From Labyrinthula sp. Ha (taxonomy: Eukaryota; Sar; Bigyra; Labyrinthulida; Labyrinthulaceae), in contig JAALGZ010000024.1 in assembly GCA_015227615.1 (NCBI GenBank), forward strand, positions 248,001 to 312,000: 64,000 bases of DNA, in the 5' to 3' direction. The position numbers were made by a program, and so were the translations under genes. The first letter of the stretch is position 1; each line of letters opens with the position of its first letter. Of the stretch, positions 25,911 to 36,195 are shown piece after piece. The notes beneath the pieces were generated by a model. The model worked only from the letters and a program-made list of their open reading frames with translations, had not been told where the DNA came from and did not search any database.

Positions 25911-26377
25911 ATTGACCACAATTAAATCTCCAGAACTTAAATTAACAATTTAATAACAAAGTGTACAAAAAACACAAATAATGATAGTTTGCGGAAAAGG
26001 GTTAATTTACAAACAACAAGAAACGATAGAAAAAATAACGAAAAAGAAAAAAAAATGAACATTTTGGAACAGGGGTTTGGGTTGTAAATCTTAGAAAGAA
26101 GAAACAAACGAAGAGAGAGTTAAGAAAAAGAAAGTATTAACAATCAGTTTTTAATATATATCACTCATATTTTTTTTGTTTCGCCAAGAATATTTAACCC
26201 CAACAGTGCTATTTGTCTTCAGTACAAATTGACATCTCCCTAGTTTCGGTATTCGAGAATTAATGCTCTTAGAACTTAGGGCAATGATTACCTCACGCTA
26301 GACCCATGCTTATCAACTTTTACACGTAATAAAACGTATCTGTGTTCATGATACGGAAATACAAATAATAGCATCCT

Positions 26378-26392
26378 CATCGAGGGCCGAGT
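26378..26392 (+). repeat. GC-rich word shared with 40712-40726
   Basis: Fifteen identical bases (CATCGAGGGCCGAGT), preceded in both places by a CATCCTCAT-like stretch. In both places it lies 0.5-0.7 kb to the right of a palindromic repeat copy in the same orientation, which suggests that both words belong to one larger decayed dispersed element. Element type unknown. Confidence 0.45.
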
Positions 26393-29300
26393 GGGCAGGG
26401 AGAGCCAAGTCATGGAGTTCTCTTCTAAAGGCATACGCCAACCAAAACTTCAAGAATTATGGTTAAATAAAGCAGAGGTTGATATAATGCCATCGAATAA
26501 TCAAAAGAAAAAAGTTTAAACTTAAGTTCTTAATTTTTCGTCCTTAGTTGGAGCCTTGTAGCAAACTTCAGTATATTCTCTCCCCACTCTAAATTTCGTT
26601 AAACAATGAGAGATTACCATTCTGCGAATTGATGATTTTGACAAGGGCTGGAAAATTTTATTTTACGTAATCCCTCTGCCCAATCAATTTTGGAAGAGTA
26701 TTTGAATCTAAAGTAAAAAAACCGAATTCCATATTTTGGACTCATAGTTTTGGAAAATTCCTGAACAAGACTTGGTCCGCAACTGAACGCAGAGGATCGA
26801 TGAGTTCTATGGAATGTTAATACACAATTTCCAAATACTAATTGTAAACAATGGAGTACACAACTGTATAAGCTTTTGAAACAGCAAGTCATCTATTCAA
26901 ATTCCCATACTCAGAAGCTAAGCACTATTTACAACTGTATTAAATTGTCTCTTTCCACCATTAGATCTAACGATCCGAAATGAAGAATTAAATTTATGTT
27001 TAGAAGGTTTCAATTGGAGGTTTCGCTATAATGCGACATGGTTTGGAAATACCTGCAAAATTTTAGAACCATGGAAATAGTAACCAGCAGCATTTAAGAT
27101 AACTTAAGTTTGCTATAGGAACTGAAGCAACATCATTGCGGCAATTCGAAGAAACCTAACTTTCAACTGAAACCTGTGAAGAAGGAAATTATGTTTTTTC
27201 GACAGTCATTATATACTAAGATTTTTTTTTAGGACAGATGCGCCTAATTTCCCAATTTTCCTGATAAGTTCTAATCTTACATATCTAAATTAATCTAGCT
27301 TGATTAGGTTCTAGTGAATAATTAAAGAAAGATAATGAGCTTAAGCATCATCAAGCAGTAGTCTATGAATGTACAACATGATTGTCTTTCACAAACAGCT
27401 AGTTATGTGACCATTTGACAAAATAGTTCTAACAAATTGTCAAATTAAGCTATGAAATAATTCTGTCTAGTACTTTATAGCCCAAGCCAGTCTCGTGCTT
27501 TCAGTAGCTTTTCTTAAACTCCAGAAGTTATTAATAGGTTGATAAATGTCTTACAGCTGAAAGTTTTGGATCTTGCTTGACCCAATAGCTCGCATCAGCG
27601 CAGAATTCTTTTTTCAAACAACAATCTGCTACATTGTATGTTTCTTAGGGGTTAAAAACTAGATATCTGTGTTTAAGTCTCTTTCTTCTAAAGTTAGGAA
27701 GAAATCGTATATTTCTCACCATGTCAGTAGCTCATATATGAACATGGTACTTCTGGAAGGATGAAAAAGGGTAAAAATATAGCTCCTAATATATATATTA
27801 CAATGAACTGAAAATATCATAAACTTTATTCACAAGGGTGGTTTTTATAAAGACAAAAGAATATCCTGAGAAACAAACAAGGTAAAATTAGAATATGGTC
27901 GATCGCTCGTTCAGGTTCACCTGTTTGGTTATTTGTCTTCTAAATATTGAATATTGACACTACATTGGTAGAAGAAACTAGAACCCTTTATGAGGGTTTT
28001 CTAAGGCTACCATAGAACAGAGTCATACTCTTGATATTGTCAAGTTCAAATTTAGAAAATCTCTACAGAATTTTTGTTATCAATTCTTTAGACATATTTA
28101 CTACTAATTTAGAACAAATGATCAATATGAAACTTGGGGGACCCACCTTTTATGTTTGAACAAAAGTAATACGAATAATTTAATATGCCATGGAGCTCAG
28201 TTTTGAATAATATTTTCAAAATTCTAAAGATCTTTAGAAGGAATTTATGAATTGCATAAAGAGAGTTCCAGTTCTTATATTTTTCATAATTCTTTTAATT
28301 AGTCTGGAAACACGTGTTTGATGAGAGATTCGACACAATATACATTCGTACATGGAATCAATAGTGACGAATCAAAGAATTTACAATTTCCAATTCTTGG
28401 TTCAATTAGTCTTCTTCTCGGAGAAGATTAGAACAGTTTTGATAGGTAGTAGTTAAAGGCCCAATAGGTGTGGAGTGTAATGTTTCCGAATATAGGCATT
28501 GACAGTTTTCATGAATTTACAGCAGCTAACGTTCTCTATTAAATTCATCAATCTACTGCCAGATATAGGTAGTATCATATCGAAACTCTACAGATAAGAA
28601 ATTTTCTCGAATATTTGCTTAGTGAAATATTGAAACAGCATTGTATCGATAGTGTATCCATTAGGCTGCTCTGTTACATATACTTATCTACTATGTAGCT
28701 AATTGCATGTAGTGAAATATATGAGCAAATGAAAATCTACAAAATATAGAGCAATATTACAAAAACTAAGATGCATAACATATCGTTGTTGATGTTTTAA
28801 GTTGATGATCAGCCATGATGTGGTTCCATTTGTAGTTCCTTCCTTATTCCAATTAGTAGAACCTTGAGACTCATTGTTATCCATTTAAGTAGGTTTCAAT
28901 AAGATGTGCGAGAATGGTTCATAGCCAATGAATTCGTATTCTAGTTAAAACGCCATTAGACTTAACTATATTTTTAGATATGGTTCTTGTGTATTAAGTT
29001 TGTGGTGGCGTCTCAATTTTGTGCTTAACACATGCGAGATGAGTTATTTAAAATTGATAACATCTTTTGATCATCCTTATGCACACAAACAAAGTAAACA
29101 TCTTTTCGTTATTTGTTTGAAGATTGGTATAAGTTTCTTTACCTAATTTGCTACTTGATTATTTTCATCACGTTAGTGTCATTTTTTTTACAGATATTTC
29201 GGCAAATTGTAAATTTACTCTATATATTTCTACTCAGCCGTGTGAAAACGGGAAATTCTAAAAATGAAACTCTTAAGTAATACACACAAACTCAAGTACC

Positions 29301-32300
29301 AGGATTAAGCGATACAAGACTTTCTTCTTACTTCTCGCAGGATGATTAATTTTGTTTCAAGATCAAATAAGTTATTAAGATAGGGATCTTAATTACGGCT
29401 TTAGAAGCTGTGCAACAGTCGATATAGAATAAACTTAAGGAAATTGTTACTTACAGGAATCAAAGAAAAAAATATGAACATAGTTCTTTATTATTGCACG
29501 AAGCACATTTCGAGCGTGATCAACTTAAAGATATTTTCTTAATTAAGGATTAATATAAACCCAGGCTGGTAAGTAGGTTTAAATCACGTTATGTTCTCAT
29601 GGAGAATAATATCCAGGATATACTATAATCACTATGAAATTGAAAGTCTTTGGATAAGTAGTAACTAAGGATATACAGGTGGTGATTCCTTCACATCTTG
29701 AGTAACAAAACCCATAGTCACTTGATGTATGAGATTGAATGTGTTAGCTATAATAGTTACCCCTACTTATGTCTCAACAAAAGCATTCTTACCTAACTCT
29801 GACGGATCAAGATTCTATTAGCGTTATTCGAGATAAGATTATAGCTACTTGAATATGATCCTGACACTCCATTTACAACCTTTTACTAACCACATACAGC
29901 AATAGCAACCAGCAACTCTCACTAACTCTCTAGATATTACTGGGGGCATCAGCTAGTCAAATAAGCTAATACTTAAGACCACTTTATCAATAGCTAGGTG
30001 AAGAATAGAAAATGCGAGAGTTATGATTAGCATTATCCTAGACCCTCACATCCCTCAGGTTCCATGCCTACAGTCGAGCTTTTCAAATAACAACATCACC
30101 TTAATGCAACACTCTAAAACCTATCCTTAGCTTTGGAGGTAGATTCATTCTAATTATATGTTGCTAGGTGCACTCTTACTAGACCGATCTACCTAGAACA
30201 ACTAATCAAGTGCCCCAAGCACCTCTTATCTATAGTTACATTCACAAGAAATAAGATCAAGCATACATAATACTACAAGCCTTTACTATACTATTTAAGA
30301 ACACCCAGAACGGAACAGTTTGGAAACTGCTAATGTGGTTTTCTCTAGAAAGCAATAAGCTTAGGGAAAATTTCAGCAATCACCATTAGAGATAAAATGG
30401 TACGAAACAGGTGTATTGCTTTGACAGCAAAGAACAGGAGTGAATTCTTCAGAGGTAGAATATTCATAGTATCTTCGACTGAGATCAAACGAAGTGCAGT
30501 GCTACACTGTAACTATAGTAAGCAACAAAACAATTCCAACAGAATAACGTAATAGTGAGGATAAATCAGAGGACAGAAAGGGAGCTTTCTATGATAACAC
30601 ATCAAGACACAATAGAGAAATAGATTTTAACTGATCACTCCCAGTCAGGCATCATTAAAAAGAAAAATCTCGAGGTCACACGTTCTTACAGAGAACATAC
30701 CTTGAATAAAAAAGCAAGAGGGCTTAATCCAGCGATACTTGTATCTAACTACCCGGAAAAAAGGCACATACACCATAACATTATTGTATAACGATACTAT
30801 AGAACCATTGAAAAGTCAAACAAAGTCATAACAAGAACTTCATAGTATGTCACAAGTTACTGTGATAAAATATTACTCTGAACCCTGCTTCGAAAGAACC
30901 TAGTTGAGGTATAAAACCGTCTCAAGATAGCCACTGATCTGTTCCAGACAGTGGGCTACATCAGAATTGATCTTGAATGTCGCCTTCCGAATGCTGGCAG
31001 AACTCTTCACTTTTTGGTTAATTTAAATGAAGGTTATTATTATGCCGAAGTTATGGTCTAAGCCAGTACCCGAGCTCAAAGCACTCAAACCCCACCTCAT
31101 AACGATTCTAGATGTCATCAACTAGAGACTCTGAGCTGTACCACCATTCAGCATAAACAAAAAGAGCGCGAAACATAATTCACCGGGTATTACTTCGAAA
31201 GGAACCTCGTCATAAGTGTACTACTCAACTAGATCAAAGTTTCTTATCAACTGTTAATACCCGTTTCAACGCAGACCTAGTGTTACATACCGACAACACA
31301 AATTCATAATCTATCAGACGTGGACAAAGCTGTCCATTTACAAAACAAAGAACTAGTTGCTGATAAATGCCTTAAGTAATGTCCTATTTTCCGAGTAACC
31401 TCATATGATCCACGGTGAAAACTTCAAACCTCGTTTCATTGGTGTTTTCTCTTTGGAGATCGATATCCAGTTTGAAGTCTGTTTTGACCTTATTCAAAAA
31501 TTTAAAACATAAAAGGGAAATATTACTTCGTAAAGATAGTATCATGAAAAACTAAGATAATTCTCAAGGAAAAGCAATTCGATTCCATCTAATAAAGAGT
31601 CTAGTGCAGCTAGTTTGATACTAAGTGCCACCACTAGGTATAGATTGAACCACTTTTTCATATGCGCTCTAAGCCAAAATCCATGAAGAACCGCTGTAAA
31701 TGTTCTCCTTTAAACTTACTTAAATGTGCGTGTCCTTTCAGTTAAACCAACATAGAGGATAATATCAATGGTGGTGAAGCAGTTTCGAAGCAGGTTCAAC
31801 CGACTCATTTCGTTTTCTTTTGTTTTCCTTATTCATTGCCGTGAGGGATATGAGCAATTTGATTGGGTAAAAGCTCCACGGCAATGGGTCGCACAAGGTG
31901 CAACCCAGCAATAGTATGTGTGGGCTATTTATGCAAGAAGGACATGTTCTTCCCAACACTTAGGTGTGTACTGATGAATAAGCTATGGTTACATTCTCCA
32001 GATAACAACTGAGAGCAAGTTTACGTTGATGATAGGGTAAACTAAAGGTTAGAAGAGGCAAGTATCTTATTTTTTATGGCCGCGAGGTAAGGTCCATCCC
32101 TAATGCAAATTCTTAAAATCCTCAACCTTGACCATAGCTCTTTGGAAGGCCCCTAAGCTGTGTGAACAATCCATAAAATCCATCGTGTTTTCGTACCATT
32201 CTTGAATATCAACCTATCCGCACCAGTTTTGCTAAACTTACTGTGTCTTAACCCTTGCTTTAGAGTAGGGAAGTCATTCTCTTGAGTTGGGGTATTCAAG

Positions 32301-32896
32301 TGTAGTCTGTGCTTAAGTATCATCTCAGAACGGCACCTTCGAATGCTCTTCTGTTGTGCCTCTCTTGAGAAAATGGTTAAAAATCTCAAGAGTCATGACA
32401 GAAGACAACCTAGTCAGTAAGTAATGAACGTGTTATAACTTGTACTTCTCTAGACGCAATGGAAGAAAAGCGATATATATTTTAACCCAAAAGCATTGCA
32501 GAGAAGCTCTATTCGAGTGTCCGGGCAATTTGTTCTGAGATTTAAGAAGATATAGCGCGGAATACAGTAAAAACTTCTTCCAGGTAGATATATTGTTATC
32601 CTTGACCAATTTTTTAACTTGGTGCGGTCACAGCTCGTAAGTCATACCTGGTAAACAAGTAGCTTAAAGCGAATGCTTGGATTATCCCCATCACGTCGTT
32701 CTAACTAATTATTATAATTGAGACTTTTTATTCTTGTCTCGAGTCTCAAGAAAAAGTATACATATTTGTGCAGAAAGAATTCAGATAATTTGACGAGACG
32801 GGTAATTTCAGGTCTCGTGTAAGTATAAACCAGAAAGTTGCAGTTCTCAATACTGCATTACCAGTTTTTTCAAATAGAATAGTCGTCAGAAATAAA

Positions 32897-34198
32897 ATGG
32901 GAGTCGTAAATGGATTAGACTTGGTAGATTGCAGCTCTGATAATATTCCTTCTCCTCTTATAGTTAATAAAGACACATCAGAAGCTTTTGATGAAATATG
33001 TCTTGATGAATCTTGTTCTTGTCTTTTGGAGGAAGCCAACAAACAAATCATTGAAACCATAAATGATTCTCTGAACCTTGACCTTAACGCTTCAGCATGT
33101 CCAAGTGAAAAAGAAATTTCCGCTTGTCCAGTAAAGATGTTTCAGAAAGACGAAGTTGTTTCCTGTTTAGAAGCCAATTCTTCTGACATTTGTGGATGTT
33201 TGATCAACTCTTGCTCAAAACCTTACAACCTAACAACTATTCTAACTTTCATCAACATTTCCGTACTTTTATTTATCCTGGCAATAATAATCTTTCTTTC
33301 AGTCTATTATGCTATTTTAATAATCTTAACTCCAGACTTAAAAGTTTGGGTTAAGAAACAAAAATCCGTTTGGGTGTATGCAATTATTTTTAATCGTTTA
33401 TACTTAGTTGGGTTAACGGTTGTATTGTTATCCTTACTTATCCGTTTAGTCGTTTCAACCGATCAAAATTATGGTGACACCGTAGAAATAATGGGAATAA
33501 CAAATTTTACTATTGGAATAGGAATTCTATGTATAGATGTTTTTGCTTTTTGTGCGCTTTTACAAAACTGCAAAATCTGGGTTGAAACAGGGTTAACGGC
33601 TAATGCGAAATATGCTAATGTTAGAGAAGTTTCGAGATTAATTCAAATTAGAAGAGTTGTTTATTCTATTCAAACTATCACATTTGTTTCTGCAATTGGA
33701 ATAACTGTTTTTGTTATTTTTGAAGGTGAAGTTGGAACAGAATTAGGAAATGCAGTTCGTGTATTATTTATGATTTTGATATTTTTATTGAATGTTTATT
33801 CTGGAAGAGTTTTTTTAACAACTTTGGAAACTGGATTAAATTCAGCTATAGCAGATATATCTAGACAAAAAGTACAACAATTATATGATATGATAAGAAA
33901 TACTTCTAGAAGTTTTAGTATTTGTTTATTTTTTGCGTTGATTGGGACGATTTTAGATGTTGTTGATGCTTTTGATTATGCAAATTATTTTAGAGAAGAT
34001 TATTCTTTTTTAATAACAGCAACTTTTATTAGTTTTACTCAATTTATTTTCTTTTTTTATACTTTAGTTTTACTTGAAAATCAAAGAAATACAAAAAGAA
34101 GAAATAAATATAAAAGCAATGCAGAATATGTTTCTAATACTTTAAACCTTACTAGCTCAACAAGGTTTATAAGTAAAAGAAGTCCAATTAGTCCCTGA
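32897..34198 (+). CDS. Seven-transmembrane protein with Cys-rich N-terminal region
   Basis: A 433-aa intronless membrane protein. Residues 1-110 are hydrophilic, contain ten Cys (12, 35, 40, 42, 68, 77, 90, 99, 101, 106) and N-glycosylation sequons (Asn64, Asn94), and look like a disulfide-bonded extracellular domain. Seven hydrophobic segments follow at about 113-145, 158-186, 200-224, 254-276, 286-308, 339-358 and 370-394, then a basic Ser/Thr-rich tail. The topology is that of a 7TM receptor or the THH1/TOM1/TOM3-like family; I cannot tell which, and no ligand can be inferred. No cleavable signal peptide is visible at this start, so either the first helix acts as signal anchor or a short upstream exon is missing. 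It converges with the EF-hand/PH/kinase gene with only 44 bp between stops. Confidence 0.8.
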   Translation: MGVVNGLDLVDCSSDNIPSPLIVNKDTSEAFDEICLDESCSCLLEEANKQIIETINDSLNLDLNASACPSEKEISACPVKMFQKDEVVSCLEANSSDICGCLINSCSKPYNLTTILTFINISVLLFILAIIIFLSVYYAILIILTPDLKVWVKKQKSVWVYAIIFNRLYLVGLTVVLLSLLIRLVVSTDQNYGDTVEIMGITNFTIGIGILCIDVFAFCALLQNCKIWVETGLTANAKYANVREVSRLIQIRRVVYSIQTITFVSAIGITVFVIFEGEVGTELGNAVRVLFMILIFLLNVYSGRVFLTTLETGLNSAIADISRQKVQQLYDMIRNTSRSFSICLFFALIGTILDVVDAFDYANYFREDYSFLITATFISFTQFIFFFYTLVLLENQRNTKRRNKYKSNAEYVSNTLNLTSSTRFISKRSPISP

Positions 34199-34242
34199 AT
34201 GAAAAATAGTTGTAAAAAACAGGTTAATATATAAGTTAGATT

Positions 34243-36195
34243 TTACTTTCCGTATTTTTCTTCCATCATTTTCATCCAAGGATGTTCCCTTACTTGTGTA
34301 GCTGTTAATCTCTTCGTTTGATCACTTTCTAGCATCCCTTTTACTATTTCCGCTAATCCAGGATCTACTGAACCATTAACCCAAACACTTTCATTAAAAA
34401 TATCTGTTGTTAGAGAATCATATTCTACAATCATATCTTTTATTTCTTCACTATTCTCTGCATCAAAAGGTAGTTTTCCTCTTAAAACTAAAAACATAAT
34501 CACTCCAATACTCCATAAATCTGCTGTTACATCATAACCTTCTTGACTTAGTACTTGTGGAGCAACATAACTTATTGTCCCACAAGGTAAATCAAGCACT
34601 TGATCTGGATAAACTAACTGAGAAAGACCAAAATCAGTCAGTTTTATTTCTATGTCTTGATTCAAAGTTTTTTCATCAGAGGAATAAGCAAGTAAAATAT
34701 TTTCAGGTTTCAAATCTCGATGCATAATTCCAACACTATGTAAATATTCGACTGCATTGATAACTTGTTTCAAGAAATAAAAAGCTTCTAAATTTGTAAA
34801 TCTGTTTCTTCCAACAATAAAGCCAAAAAGTTCTCCTCCAGAGACAAATTCAGTTAAAATATATAAATTTGTTTCATCTTCACAAACATCTACTAACTTA
34901 ACAACATTTGGATGATCAACTATTCGTAATATAGCAACTTCAGTACGCAACAATTTCGACTCTTCATGACCCATTTTTACTTTTTCTATTAATTTCAATG
35001 CATATTTTTCATTTGGAAAACCTTTTCTATTTGCTAAATACACAGTTGCAAATTTTCCAGCACCTATTTTTTCTCGCTTATCATAATGAGTAAAAAAATC
35101 TTTAGTTTCAGAACTCTGACTTAGTAAACTAAACCATTCATCTCTTTCCTCTTTTGATGAGGCATAAAAAGTTCGTGTCAAATATGTTATTTTCTCAGCA
35201 TATATTGGAGATTTTATTTCAAAGCCATATCCATAATTAGCATTTTCAAGTGGCTTTATTAAACTTCCAGGTAGCATTATAACTCCTTTAGGTTTCTTTT
35301 TGTGTTTATGTAAAAAATAACACATAACCTGATCACTCAATAAATAGTGTCTTTTAACTGGAAGTGAAGTTTTCTTTCCTATTTTTGTTAAGATACCCTC
35401 TTTTTCTATTTTTCTTTCACTAGTTTTTTCTAAATTTGAAGATGTATTTCTAATAATTCCAACATTTGATCCTTCAGAAGTATCTGAATAAGATCTTGTT
35501 CTACTTAAAGATCGCAACTTCATTTTTGTTTCACCCAAAATTTTCCATATTCTTTTACTTTCTCTTGTCGACGTCGAATCAGAAGAACTTAAATTCTTCT
35601 TTTGCGTGATAAAAGAAAAAACTTCATCTAAAAAATTAACAACTTCTGGAGTTGCAGATGCCCATTGAAAAAATTCTTCTTGACTTAAACTCCCATTATC
35701 ATCAAAATCAAATTTTTCAAATACATCCTCAACTAATCTTTGAATAATATTATCTCCTTCTGTTGGTGATTTTTTTAAAGTTAACTTGCTTAAGTTATAA
35801 ATCGGTACATGAGATAGCATAGTATATAATTCTTGTTTAGATACTTTTTGATCGTTTGAGATATCGTAGATTTTAAACAAAAAATCAACTTTTTCTTTCA
35901 AAGTTCCTTTCAAACAAAGAGCTAATCCAGTTGTAAACTCCAAAAAATCAACTTTTCCAGTTGATTTGAAGTCAAATGTGTCAAAAAGTTTTTCTCCATG
36001 TAATCCAGGAAGTTTGAAATGGGTTAAGAAAGTCTTTTTGTCTATTGTAGGACCCGGAGATCTTGCTGCAAGTTCCCTGAAGCTGGCTTTGAGATAGTTG
36101 AGTTCAGATTTTGTGAAATTGTAGGTTGAAAACAGGGATTTAAAATTTTCCTGGTCTGTTTCTGATGTTTCGAAATGTGTACTTGTTTGGCCCAT
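34243..36195 (-). CDS. EF-hand/PH-domain protein kinase (CDPK7-like layout)
   Basis: A 650-aa calcium- and lipid-responsive Ser/Thr kinase candidate. Order: EF-hand loops at 75-86 (poor), 111-122 and 163-174 (both good, the last D-x-D-x-N-G-S...E); a Ser-rich linker; a PH domain at about 263-363; a kinase domain at 372-641 with the Gly loop GAGKFATVY (378-386), Lys401, Glu419, HRDLKPEN (492-499), DFG (521-523) and APQ (545-547) where APE is usual. EF-hands before PH before kinase is the layout of apicomplexan CDPK7, not of plant CDPKs, whose EF-hands follow the kinase. I start at the ATG at 36195: the frame runs 22 codons further up but has no ATG there and then meets a stop. This start gives MGQTST, a fitting N-myristoylation signal. 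Membrane recruitment through myristate and PH is inferred. Confidence 0.88.
   Translation of the reverse strand: MGQTSTHFETSETDQENFKSLFSTYNFTKSELNYLKASFRELAARSPGPTIDKKTFLTHFKLPGLHGEKLFDTFDFKSTGKVDFLEFTTGLALCLKGTLKEKVDFLFKIYDISNDQKVSKQELYTMLSHVPIYNLSKLTLKKSPTEGDNIIQRLVEDVFEKFDFDDNGSLSQEEFFQWASATPEVVNFLDEVFSFITQKKNLSSSDSTSTRESKRIWKILGETKMKLRSLSRTRSYSDTSEGSNVGIIRNTSSNLEKTSERKIEKEGILTKIGKKTSLPVKRHYLLSDQVMCYFLHKHKKKPKGVIMLPGSLIKPLENANYGYGFEIKSPIYAEKITYLTRTFYASSKEERDEWFSLLSQSSETKDFFTHYDKREKIGAGKFATVYLANRKGFPNEKYALKLIEKVKMGHEESKLLRTEVAILRIVDHPNVVKLVDVCEDETNLYILTEFVSGGELFGFIVGRNRFTNLEAFYFLKQVINAVEYLHSVGIMHRDLKPENILLAYSSDEKTLNQDIEIKLTDFGLSQLVYPDQVLDLPCGTISYVAPQVLSQEGYDVTADLWSIGVIMFLVLRGKLPFDAENSEEIKDMIVEYDSLTTDIFNESVWVNGSVDPGLAEIVKGMLESDQTKRLTATQVREHPWMKMMEEKYGK

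Larger units (their letters stand above)
24041..32896. other. Largest gene-poor stretch (8.9 kb)
   Basis: Lies between the divergently read PAS-like and 7TM genes. The only structure I can support is at 25.2-26.5 kb: a block of higher GC with a copy of the dispersed palindromic repeat (25860-25910) and a GC-rich word shared with 40.7 kb (26378-26392). The remainder has only short frames without domains (for example 26614-26892, 31765-31959 and 32153-32389, all minus). No tRNA or rRNA was seen. Exon-sized pieces joined by about 30-nt introns were looked for by eye without success, so a hidden gene cannot be excluded. Confidence 0.45.

Noticed and set aside
31630-31700. Minus-strand A-box and B-box-like words suggesting a tRNA or SINE
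   Set aside because: The spacing between the two words is far too short for a tRNA, and no acceptor stem forms.
32746-33060. Minus-strand frame over the 5' end of the 7TM gene
   Set aside because: Antisense shadow of the 7TM coding sequence, with no known domain.
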